64,000 bases of DNA, taken from the NCBI GenBank assembly GCA_963678705.1, contig OY783204.1, forward strand, positions 23,694,759 through 23,758,758. Reading direction: 5' to 3'. The notes beneath the pieces are model-generated. The model did not search any database, was not told where the DNA came from, and worked only from the letters and a program-made list of their open reading frames with translations. The position numbers and the translations under genes were made by a program. Positions 49,655 to 61,400 of this stretch are shown one piece after another. Each line of letters opens with the position of its first letter. Position 1 is the first letter of the stretch. The DNA is from Panorpa germanica. Taxonomy: Eukaryota > Arthropoda > Insecta > Mecoptera > Panorpidae.

Positions 49655-50160
49655 AGCCTCATTCTCACTCACTATTTTGATATTTAATTTACTGTTTTTA
49701 TTTAATATTGTAATCTATATTTCAGGTTTTCAAAATAGGCCTTATCACATTTGTGTTTTAATTTAAGTTTAGTTAATTTAGTTGGTGCATATGCATCGTA
49801 GAAATTTAAATTTTGACAGTTCGACAAACTTGTATGTGAAATAATTAAAATTGCTATTTTTAATAACAATTAGTAATAGAAATTGTTTTCACTTTTATAT
49901 TTTTCAAAAAACTGACATTATACTTCTTTTAAAATTAAATCCTACTGCATTTTGACAGATTGTCACATTTTGGAGGTTATAATATAATATAGTTTTTCTT
50001 AATTTAATATTTTTAATTCAAAACATTGGACCTTGTAAGGTTATAAAAAAATTAAGAAAACTTAAAAAATAAATTAAATTAAAAATGGTACTGTGAATGG
50101 CTAGGCGTATTGCCATATGCTAAACAATTTAAATTAAATACAAAATACAAAATAAAATTA
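49655..50160 (+). repeat. Family C, copy 2 (uninterrupted)
   Basis: Starts GCCTCATTCTCACTCACT. The body matches copy 1 throughout, about 2 kb away in direct orientation. The right end is eroded near CAGTGACTTAACTATTTCAC. No coding frame. Confidence 0.75.
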
Positions 50161-50193
50161 AAGCAGTGACTTAACTATTTCACTCACTTAACT

Positions 50194-50217
50194 ATGTCAG
50201 GTTTCGTGACCTGACAT
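50194..50217. other. Perfect short hairpin
   Basis: ATGTCAGGT and ACCTGACAT form a 9-bp stem with a TTCGTG loop. It lies just outside the family C copy. No function is implied. Confidence 0.6.
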
Positions 50218-51470
50218 TATACACATTCGATCAGAATTCATTATTAATACATCAATGTTATATTATTATTGACCTTTAATTGAGGCAACCCTAACACCTA
50301 CAATGTATTGAAAATGTAGTCTTATTTTTTCTTAGTCCAAGCACAATTCCAATGACAAATATTTCCGATAAGTTCTCTTTGATTCCATGCCGGACCCAGT
50401 GTAAGTCTGAGTAAGAGATTCTGACTAATTCTTTAAATATCTCCGCTATCTCAAATGTTTGTAGTCTTGTATCATCATCTAATATATTTGCAAAACTTTT
50501 AAACCAAACAAATCGCGGCATAGCGGCAAATGACTTCAAAGTTAAAAAGACTTATTTTATAACTAAGTTTGTATTTATATACACTCATATACATAATCAT
50601 ACAAGCTATTAAAGAAAATGAGTATTATGCCGCCTCTGTTCTTTGGTCCGTACCTAAGTCTCGTTCGCGTCCTCGAGTCAATATTTATTATCGAATGTAT
50701 TCAATTTGTAAAGTAATTATTGATTTATTATAAATATTTTACAGTCTACTTCCTAAGAAATAACAATTTTTTATGTTTTCTAATATAAATATTGTAATGT
50801 AATAAAAAAAAACGTTTTTAAAATTGTTTTATAGCATATAGGTAATCAACATCATTAATAGCGGCAATTGTGTGTTTGATTACGTTGAAGGTATAGAAGA
50901 TAGGGATATATATTGCATAAATAGAAATTAGTCGATAATGTATTGACATTGTGGGTGGGGTTCTTGTTGTCTCGGCATGAAATTTACTTTGATGTGATGT
51001 GTGGGGGATTACTGGAATATTACTGGCAAGGGAATAGTTCCAAATAAATCGTGAAAAACACACAGTTGCATGGATTAAAAATTCTTCAGACTTTTCTGTG
51101 ACCATTGCACACTATTTCCAAAAAATACGCCAGAAGAGTTTCACATCTGATTGTCTTATTTAAGATTATTTTTGGTATTTTAAACTCTAAGTAATATTAC
51201 TGAATCTTTGTAGCTTCAACCCAAGCTAGAAGGTTACAGATTCTTCTAGTACAAAGAATCCATTGATGGAAAATCATAACACATTGACGACGCTTTGAGT
51301 TCGAAAGTCATACACCTGTGACAAGACAAATTGTGATTCAAACGGAACGGTGATCTGGACAAAGGTTCAGAGGGATGCAGTTCAGGGTTCAACGCGGGAT
51401 ATTGGACATAAGACACTTTAAGATTCGTATCATTAAGATTTGTGCGTCAGTGTGAGTTCAACAATGTCCG
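50218..51470. other. Intergenic, no feature seen
   Basis: Minus-strand frames at 50291-50539 and 50818-51105 are unrecognised and have no supporting motif. Confidence 0.4.
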
Positions 51471-51951
51471 AAATGGTCGGCCATATTTTTATGACGTGCA
51501 ATGCATTTTAACGTCAGTTATTTGTTGATTAGGTCAGTGCTGTGGTAATGTTCTGTAGCTGTTGGTAGTCAAATAATCAAGTCAAATTAAAGAATAATAA
51601 GTTTTTATTTTATTTAACCTTGTTACGGCAGACATAATATTGAAATTAGAGTGTTCCTTGAAATAGCTGTAAATAATATTTGATATATAAATACATATAG
51701 CAGAGCTGAGATTTATGAGCTGTAAGGTTGGTAACCTTACACAAGGATTGTGATGTCACGTGCATTTGGAATATGTATAACGTTGAATCCCTTTAATAAT
51801 TAAAGAGACAAACTTACTTTTTTAATTGTTAATATCTCTTAACATATAAGGAGTTATTAAAAAATAATTGAACATTTGAGGTTCTAGTAACCCACTTTAT
51901 CAATATATAGTACACTTTTATAGAAATTAAGACATAGGACACAAGCCCATT
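51471..51951 (+). repeat. Family D, plus-strand arm of an inverted pair
   Basis: Ends exactly with ACACAAGCCCATT. The left side begins within the family at AAATGGTCGGCC. Pairs in inverted orientation with 52614-53188. Confidence 0.88.
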
Positions 51952-52613
51952 ACAAATTTGTTTCTGCAAGTATTGTTTATGCAGTATTATCTATCTAGAC
52001 TATCTTGTTGAAATTAAAAAAATGCTTATACTAAAGCTACGCCACTGGATGGCAGCACTATCTAAGAAAGAAGACCACTATAAAAGTTCTGCAGTGTTAG
52101 AAATGAAATAAAATGAATGACCCTGTTTTGGAATTTATTAAGACACATCTTCTAAGAAATATATTATTATGTTGTTCTTTTAATTTCAAAACGCATAATA
52201 AATTCATTACATAATTCGAAAATCAAAGATAAACAACAGATTTAAACAAGTTCTGAAATATTTACTTCATCTCATGATATTAAAGTGAAAAATCTTTAAA
52301 TTATTACTAACAATGTTTTTATAAATTTCACCACAAAAAACGAAACAATTTAAACATAAATTTTGAAAAGTGAACAACATCGTAATTTAGAGATAAAGAT
52401 TAAAAAGTTTCCTCCTTCATTACAATTCTTTATAAATAAAAACAAGTGGATGTAACAAATAAACATTTAAGTATAAAATTAGTTTTTTGGCAAATTTCCA
52501 ATTAGTTTCTTACTGGTATACTGATTAAGTCGATATTATTAAATAGAAGTTCATGGCCTCTTGAAGAGTGCAATTACGAAGATGTACGCAGTTATAAAAC
52601 AAAGTGTAAACAC
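51952..52613. other. Spacer between inverted family D copies
   Basis: 662 bp of AT-rich, non-coding sequence; nothing recognised. Confidence 0.5.
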
Positions 52614-53188
52614 ATAATTTCTACAAAAGTGTACTATATATTGATACAAGTGGGTTACTAGAACCTCAAATGTTCAATTACTTTTTAATAACTCCTTATA
52701 TGTTAAGAGATATTAACAATTAAAAAAGTCATTTTGTCTCTTTAATTATTAAAGGGATTCAACGTTCTACACATTCCAAATAGATGTGACATCACTATAC
52801 ATATTTATACATTAAAATATCAAATATTATTTACAGCTATTTCAAGGAACAATACAATTCCAATATTATGTCTGCCTTAGCAGGGTTAAATAAAATAAAA
52901 ACTTATTATTCTTTGACTTGAGTTGATTATTTCGACTACCAACAGCTACAAAACATTACCACAGCACTGACCTACTCAACAAATAACAGGCGTTAAAATG
53001 CATTTCACGTCATACAAATATGGCCGACCATCTCTGGCGCTAAAACTACAATTCAAATTTTTAATTGCTATATCCCCGTCAACATTTAGATATTTAATAA
53101 ATTAGACACGCCAATACACATTTATTAACATCAATTTCAATCAACAATTGAAAAATCGACCAATAATAAATGAAGATACAAGCCCATT
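52614..53188 (-). repeat. Family D, minus-strand arm, left end complete
   Basis: On the minus strand this copy starts AATGGGCTTGTATCTTCATT. The other end is cut within AGAAATT, so the ACAAGCCCATT terminus is lost. Taken with 51471-51951 the family has inverted ends AATGGGCTTGT...ACAAGCCCATT and a full length of about 650 bp. No transposase frame. Confidence 0.88.
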
Positions 53189-53494
53189 TAGTATTTTGCT
53201 AGCTTGCTATAAGCAAATTCTAAGGTTAATTTTGTAATTGTCATATAGAAAGCTGTGGAACCTTCTAGAACAAGACAATTTGCTGCTGGGTAATTTTCGA
53301 ACCTTTTTTAACATGAGATTGATCCACTTAAGAGAAAGTTCCAGGCTATAGATGTATTAAAGTAATAAATTAAGTTTCTTTACTTATTTTAGTTGTTTTT
53401 ATGTTTTTAAAGTATTTGTTCAAAATGACAATGAACTTTATATCATAAAAAAGTGCTTGGCTATTCAAATGAAGAAGTCCACGCCAAGAAGAAG

Positions 53495-53520
53495 ATCGAG
53501 TCTCGAGTCTCGAGTCTCGG
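53495..53520. repeat. Short tandem repeat (GAGTCTC)3
   Basis: Three consecutive GAGTCTC units, the last running into GGGGCG. Confidence 0.85.
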
Positions 53521-53924
53521 GGCGTAGGCCAAGGAAGATCAAAGATGAAACAATAAAATGATTTTAACTAATTCGCTACGGACTAAAAAACGAAGGTTGG
53601 TTTGATATGGTGTTGCATCGTGTCAGTGTATTAGTGTCTACAACTGTATTTGTATATATGTAAACACACCGCATCATAGAGCAGTGGTTCTCAATCAATG
53701 TTCTACCGAATGCAAGTCCCGAAAACTAAGCGATTTCAACATCTTATATCATATTTTCCAAGTTCTTTTTTATAATATCTATCGATTATTTCATTGATTC
53801 AAAGAAAAACTCTCACAGTCTTAAAATTTGTGGTCAAATTACCTGTTCTGCAATTATTTTATTGATGTGGTATATTTTCCTCGGATGGCTACATATATTT
53901 TGCACGCATGAATAGATGTTTTAC

Positions 53925-54144
53925 CATAGAGGTATAAGAATAGAGTGCGCAAGAGGCTGAATACTGCGATAAAGGCAAAGTGAGAGATAGCTGCCGAGTG
54001 TCATCTGTGTCTCTTTCTAGCCAAACATTGTGTCTGCTTGCTTGCTTACCCCTACCTCACCACCAATCAGCCAAGCTTTTGTCTTTATCGTTTCCTCTTA
54101 CAAGAGACCGTACCACTCGCGCACTCTATTCTTATATCTCTATG
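53925..54144. mobile_element. MITE of 220 bp with 32-bp inverted ends
   Basis: The left end CATAGAGGTATAAGAATAGA continues GTGCGCAAGAGG; the right end, reverse-complemented, reads CATAGAGATATAAGAATAGA then GTGCGCGAGTGG. A second inner pair (CGATAAAGGCAAAG / CTTTTGTCTTTATCG) extends the arms. No clear target duplication. The open frames crossing it are incidental. Confidence 0.84.
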
Positions 54145-54169
54145 TGTTTTACTGTATTTTGACGGTGAC

Positions 54170-54725
54170 CTTAAAGGTCTAACAACAAAATTTACATTTT
54201 ACATTTCCTTTACAATTTTTTTACATTTATTAAATTCTCTTCTTCATTTTCAAAGTTCATTTCCCTTGTTATCATCCTCCACTGCCTTCTTCTTACTTAC
54301 ACCAACTATCTACTTTCTTCTCTTCTCTTGTCATAGTTCCTCACGACTCCCTCTGCTCACAAAGTTTCTCCTCCCTTTCTCCTTACCTCCGTCATCCATA
54401 CTCTTTCGTTGGAATAATTCCTCCAAGCTTAATTCACTTTCCTCTTTATCCTGACACCTACACTTAATGTGTTCTAATTTTTCCTCCTCCTTCCCGCATA
54501 TGCTGCATGATTTATCTTTTACTGTTCCCCAATACCTACTGCCTCTTTCTTCATTTCTCTTCATCCTTTCCCCCCTTAATTTGCAGGTACCATGGCAATC
54601 CCTCAGTCCATAACCCTCTGTATCTTGTAATGTATCTTCCTTCGTCCATCTTTCTCATTCTCTCCTGTTGTTGGATCTCCACCTCTCTTTTTTTTATCAT
54701 GCTTCTTACCTCCCTTCCCTATGAC
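54170..54725 (-). pseudogene. Second, diverged lineage of the non-LTR C-terminal domain
   Basis: Upstream codons give EIQQQERMRKMDEGRYITRY (compare ETQQQERMGKIEKSNYNKRY at 38.8 kb). After a frame change comes RNEERGSRYWGTVKDKSC, a knuckle CSICGKEEEKLEHIKCRC (C-X2-C-X8-H-X4-C) and a diverged tail ending SREEL, stop at 54331. Similarity to the other copies is roughly half of residues. It is a related but separate family, inactivated by a frameshift and lacking the reverse transcriptase. Confidence 0.72.
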
Positions 54726-54774
54726 ACATATTGATAAGTGTATGTTTATGTATACGTATAGTAAATTAACTTGA

Positions 54775-54850
54775 TACGGGAATCGCGCTGTCTCGAACCC
54801 AAGAACACTGTTGTCAATGCTCTCGTTCTCGGTGCCAACTGCATCATAGT
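54775..54850 (-). other. tRNA-like segment, possible SINE head
   Basis: On the minus strand TGATGCAGTTGGCACCGAGA resembles an A box and is followed 47 nt later by GGTTCGAGAC, a B-box match. The spacing suits a tRNA, but acceptor stem pairing is poor. It abuts the retrotransposon relic at 54170-54725. No second copy was found in the window. Confidence 0.3.
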
Positions 54851-57800
54851 TTTTAAAAAACATCCTATACGAGTTTGTCGACAAAATCAGATATCGTTCT
54901 TTAAAGAAATGTTTGTTTCATTTTCTTTTACTTATAATTAAAAACGTTCGTGGCTTTATAAAGATTAAGAACCTCTACCTTGAAGAATAATGTAGAATAA
55001 TATGGAAATTAAAGTACTAGAGATGGCTAAGCTCAAGTCAGCTAAGTCAAGATTCAAGACCGTCAAGAACTCGCTAGACTTTGACAATGCCGAAAGCAAA
55101 ACATGAAGCGTGGCGAATGAATCTTGACAGGGCCGTATCGTCGTATCGTCTTATCGAGCATGAAGCCGGAACATCAGAAAGATGTATAAGCTACATTCAC
55201 ATTCAGAGAACTTGTTTGTTCTTTGTGAACTGCATCTAAATTTCTATAAAACTCCTTTACTAAATACATACTACTATATTATTAAAATGTATTATCTAAG
55301 GCAAAATGTTTAAACATCAATAGTGTTACAGCATATTACTGATTCTCTATGAACGGAACATTTGAAAACTAAAGTGACAGCATTTGAGTTTGTAAAAATG
55401 TCAGTTAGAGACTTTTGGCTGAATACAGACGCAGATCTACACCGGTACCATGATTCACAAAGATATGCACCATGAAGCATCCAATCGATGAATAATGCGA
55501 CAAATGCGTTTACTTTTTTTTAATTTTTATAATAGTGGCTTCATTTGACATTTCTTAACCTTTACTTTATGATTTATTTATTCCAGATAAACCGTGTGAG
55601 GACCTTTAGATAACACAATGTTCTGATAAATACTAGACATCTGGCAACCCCAAATATTGAAACGTCATGAATATGTTACAGTATTTCGTACATAAAAACT
55701 ATAAATTGTTATACATCATATTATCAGAGAAACTATCAGGTACAGCCATGTACGCATTATGTATACGTGTATGTAATAACTCTGCGAAATTTCAGTACGA
55801 CTTATAATTAATACCATGGCATAATACATATAATCTACACAGCAGTCATCGCTGTTATAACATCGCATCGCATAGACATGTCTCGTGCAATCGTGTCCAC
55901 ACACACGTCCTTGACGGACCTGTCCGAGTCCGAAGAGATAAAAGACACCGCAATAAACAAAGGCGGGTCGCGGTTGTTTTGCGCGAGAAACGACAAAGAT
56001 CAAAAGAGCCGACAAATACAACATACTCTTTTAAAATCAACGTCATATTATATATTCTATATAAATAACATGAAAGAGCTAGGAATAGAAAATGATTATT
56101 TTAAATCAACAAAAAAAAAACCTTTTGCTTTCACAGGCGGCTTTATGTCTCAATCTATATACAATATACATGCTTTATGTACATAATACCACTTTAGAAT
56201 TAAAGTATGTATAAAAATACGTCCTCAATTTATAAGTACAATATACAACAGATGTGAGACTTTGATGCTGGGTTCTGTGTTAGTAACTATTTGAAATATT
56301 CAAATAACCTCAAAATTATTCTTTTGTTTTTGATTGATTACTTGTAAACATTAACTTTTACTCTTATTCTAATCCTCCACCTATTAAACTAATGAAATAA
56401 ACTGACCTTTTGCTCTTGTCTACATCTTCATTCTCCTCACCACTCTTTACACGTATTTTTCTTAATTTCTTTTCTTTTACACTCATTTCACTTTTAAGTT
56501 TTTGAATTTCTCAGTTTAATTTTTTCTTGCTAGGGTAACATTATACGAAATGTATTGTGACACCTACTGCTGCCATCTATGAATTCAATTTGTAAATTCT
56601 TTTCTATAAACGCCTACAAAATACATATGTATGACATTATAACAAGTCTTTATATGCGTTATATTTTAATTATTATATTTATTAAGTCTTGGTTTAATGT
56701 AGTGACACATAACATAAGATCTTAATTTTTACATTTATCCTGCCGTACACATTGTTTAATAAGAAATAGAAAAGTAATTTGAATGAAGTGAAAGATGTTG
56801 CCGGTAGTAAGATTGATATTGGAAATATCTGACATTAAATTATTAAACAATAAGTCAGACACTATTTAAGGTTTAGAAATATCTCTAAGTAAGTGAATCA
56901 AAACAATATATATCTTCTGGAATTTAAATACGTTTCTAAAATCGTTTTCTATACATTGCCCCTAAAAGATAGGCAACAAGTTTTACACAAGGTCATAAAA
57001 ATATGTAATACAAATGTAATAATAACATGTTTCACATACTCTTCTGATTAAAAGAACCATTTTCTTACGTAGAAAAGTTGTCAACGTTGTTAACTATAGT
57101 AAAATATATCTTTCATATATTCCCCTGAGGCATTTACAAGATCCGCTGTCGAATCATTAATTATTTCTAATATTAACAACTAATAAATATAAAATTTACA
57201 ATTTTAAAGTAACTTTAACGAATTGATAACTTCAAAGAGCTCTTCTACATTCACACACACACACACATACACTACATTTGCATACTGTATCAACTCCATC
57301 TAGTGCTCCAAGTCTAATATTAATTCAAGCCTCAAGTGGCTGCGAGGCGGATCAAAGGAAAGAAACTAAAAGCTGTATGGAATGTTTGCGTATGTAAGAA
57401 TATACATATCAATATATCACCTCAAAGCAATGTTACTTCAAATCATACAAAGAAGTAACATGGCATACCGGCCAAAACTAAAAGTCAACATCACTTTAAA
57501 TCATAATGCTTTTAAGTAATTAATATTGTGATATAAATTATGTCACATTTCATTTACTCGTAAAAACTATTAAAATACTTAAAATATTTAAGAAAGTGTG
57601 TATATAAAATTTTCTTTGATTACTATAGTAAACAAGTGGTAGCTACCACATATATTTTGGTTTTACTATCTCAATTCTATGTATCTATCATCAATTACGA
57701 ATTTAATCTCATAAATATATCTTCTTATTTCATCAATGCGCTAACTTCATACACGCATAACTGATTGCGTTTTCCTTTAGTAAGGCGCTGTTATCATGGA

Positions 57801-58349
57801 CTTATAGTAATAATATCATTTACGAAACAGCAGTATAAATTGACTGGATAGAATAGAATTCAGGACATCAGACAATAGCGAAAAGGAATTTACTAAGGAA
57901 AAAGTAGATTGTTTATTAGATACAATTGAATTTGTGGTGAGTCAAAGGTGGAGTCTTCAAGAATCGACAATAAAGACACCTAGTTGAAATACTTCGCACA
58001 AGAAATATATATTCTTAATGTAATTGATTGTGCAATTTTAACTTGGTTAAAAATAGATACCGAGATATAATTGCATGTAAATTATATAAAAACTCTGATT
58101 ATACAATGTAAATTACTGAAAAACTCTGCATCTGGCAACAATATATAATATTGTACGATTATTATAACAATATATAATAGTTATACGATAACATTTATCG
58201 TTAAAGCATTTAACGCATCCAAACAAACATCGAAATTAATAGAATACTTTATTATATTCTGAATTAGATAATTTATTATATACAAATAACATATGTTTAT
58301 GGAAAATTATATATTTTTAGATACATTTATGTACTAATATATTAAATAT
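54851..58349. other. Intergenic 3' of Sec5, no supported gene
   Basis: AT-rich, with a (CA)n microsatellite at 57251-57268. Overlapping frames on both strands at 55716-56186 have no recognisable motif and no splice or promoter support. Confidence 0.45.
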
Positions 58350-58367
58350 TTTATTGTCTATTTTATT
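58350..58367 (-). terminator. Polyadenylation signals for Sec5
   Basis: AATAAA occurs on the minus strand at 58362-58367 and 58350-58355, about 60-75 nt after the Sec5 TGA. The spacing suits a short 3' UTR. Confidence 0.55.
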
Positions 58368-58426
58368 ATAATCAATAGAAACTTAAAGTCTCAAAATAAC
58401 TTAGTTAAATATGCAATATATATTAC

Positions 58427-61400
58427 TCATGTCGTTGCAGAAAAACACATTAATTGTAATGACATTCTTAGACGAACTGCTTGTAAAATTTCTTCTACCA
58501 ATCTGTAACAAAATATACATTCTCATAAATTACACTTTACAACAAATGTGAAGTATATTTAAATGTAATACCTTTCATCTTTTGATGATAATTCTGGAAC
58601 AGAGTCTAAAGCTTCACTAAAAAAGCTTCTGCAAAAAGCAACAGTTATACATGTCAAAAATATATACATAATTAAAAATCTAATTTCTAAACAAATAAAA
58701 ATCTTCTCTCTTACTTTGTATTTGGAGTCATGTAAACTGCCAAAGCAGCCTGAAGCCCCTTTAGATCGATATGAGCTTGCAACGCTCCATTATCATTAAA
58801 TTTGGTTGCGCAACTCATAAGTCTCGCTAATTCTTCTCCCACTGTAGAAATAATTTGTGTAAGAACCTCACCGACAAGCCATGGACAAATGCGGTGTACC
58901 TAGCAAAGAAATCTCGTTTAAATAAATCAAATATGTATCAATTTCAATAACAATTACAATTAGCCCACCTCTGCATGTACAGCTAATAAATTTCCTAAAC
59001 ACTCTTGAACATATGGACTTAAAGACTTTGCAGGTGGTGCTCTATCCCAATCAAACCGCCCTAAGTACATAGAGGGCTCTAAAGTTCCAACAAGAGGATC
59101 ACTGCGATGTTCAGTGTATGTTTCTAATAATGATTCGCGCAAAGAGTCTAAAGAACCACGGACTGTATCAAGATTTAGTGCTGGGTATCCATGCCTACAG
59201 TAATTAAAAACAAATCAATGCAAAAGGTATATTAGAAATATAAGTAAATAGAACTTTGGACTACTGTATATTAATAATTACCTTACAAACATATCCGCAA
59301 TGCGTGGAAGAACAACATTTGTTGTATGTCGACAATTAGCCATTGTAGCAAGTAATCTTAATTCCCATGGGGCTCCACCAGCGCCCCACGAATCACCTTC
59401 ACCTACCCAGCCTGCTTCAACAGCACCCATTAGTTGTGAGACACCTGGAGATAATTCATTTGCATCCTAAAACACATCACATATTTTTAAAATATAATAC
59501 AAGTCTTATTTCGAAAACTACAATTCGTTTCGTTATCAACAATTTCTTACTTCTTCAGTTCTACTGAATGCTAATTCTTCTAAAACTCCATTAAATGCTA
59601 ACAACATTTCCTGTGCGCGGGTTAATATTTCCCGTTGAAGGCCTGTGTCAAATGCTCCTTCACGTGGTTCTGGAATAAGTGCCCCTCGTCCTGATAATAA
59701 AGTTTCTGCTGCTATACGAGTTAATTCTGAAGGCTAAAAAGATAACACGTTATAATACAAATTATATTATTTCAATTGGTGAAATAAATGTAGAAATATT
59801 TACTAAAGCGGTTCCACCACCATGTTCTCCACTTATGCCAATTTTCCAAGTTTCTTGACAAGGAAGTGCTTTTACTTGTTCTGTAGCTTGTTTAAATAAA
59901 CTTATAAGGCAGTGTAATCTGAAACAAATGTGAAGTATTAAATATACCTTATAGAAATTCTACTATATAACCACCAGAGATGTGCACAAATGCTTTTCAA
60001 AAGCATTTAAATATAAAATGCAAATACCTCGTTATTTTCCTATTTCAAATACAAAATAAATTTAATGTTAGCATTTAAATACAAAATACGTATTTTAAAA
60101 ATACTTTTGAGAAAATAGAATACTCTTTATTTATGTTACTTTAAAAATATTTTCTTTATGTATTTCTAATTATATGATAAACTAATTTAGGTAAACGAAA
60201 ATCAGATGTCTTATGGTGGGGGTAACAGGAAGGATAATAAAATAATAGGCACATCTATCATTTTAAATTAGAATTCTAAGACAATTGTGCATATACTTTT
60301 ACATCATAGATGGTGCTAATGTTGGTGTGAAAAAAGTAATTTGTATTTTCCAAATAGGAAATAGGTTGGTAAAAGTTTTCAAATAAAATATAAAATTCTA
60401 TACTCTTAAAAGGTATTTAAATACAAAATAGAAAATAGGTATTTACTATTTTGTGTTTGCATTTTGAGTATATATATTTGAAAAAAGCACATCTCTGATA
60501 ACCACATATGATATATTATACCTTAAATCTAATATCAATTTTGAAACAATATCTAGTGCTTCACCGGGCAAATCCAGTGCCACAAGTGTTGCATATGCAG
60601 CACGAACATAGTGCAGACAATGTGAAAGCCAAGGACCTAATGAAGAACTGGAATGACGGGCAGGGACAGCAGGTATCAGCGCTTTTCTTAAAGCAGTAGT
60701 AAATTTCTCAATGCTGTTTAAGATTATACGCTGTAATAATAAATAATATAAAAATTATAGTACTGATCAAAATATTAGTGCCATATGGATTAATATTATT
60801 GAAAAAAATATATATTTCACCTTAAAATTCTGTGGTTTTGTGCTATCTGGAGGTCCTTGTAATTCTCCGGAGAAATATGCTTGACCAAGTCGCCATAAAT
60901 CTGGAAGTTGACCAGCTGCACATTCCGTAAGCTCTTCACAAAATAATACTTTAGGGGGTACAGGGGCAGGGGCACCTCTGGGCGATTTAGCACGAGATTC
61001 TGAATACGTAAATATCGTTTTGATAAATCAATGTATAAATTAATGAATTCATTATTTCCAAGAATTAAATATATAGTACAACAACAAACCTGATTCTGAT
61101 GATCCCAAATGTTCCTCACAACATTTATCCAAACTTTGATCAAGATAATTGGCCCGGCTATAGATGGCGTCCCAAGCTGGATCACCACCGCTATCAAGAT
61201 GTACTATAGCTCTAAAATATTTATACAATACACTCAATAAACATACCGATCTTAAATGTAACAAAATATCATTTATATTAAGCTACCTAATTAATTTTTT
61301 CTGTTGTTCCACTGATATCGGCATTTCTTTTAATTTTTGTCTTAAATCTTGTCTTATCTCTTCTACTCTCCTATCAACTTCTGCTAAAACTTTTCTAAAA

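Noticed and set aside
54038..54454. 138-codon plus-strand reading frame
   Set aside because: It is the shadow of the minus-strand retrotransposon frame and crosses the MITE border at 54144; Ser/Leu/Phe-rich from the opposite strand of a Glu/Lys-rich sequence.
55716..56186. Overlapping frames of about 100 codons on both strands
   Set aside because: No family motif on either strand, and no promoter, splice or composition signal to prefer one.
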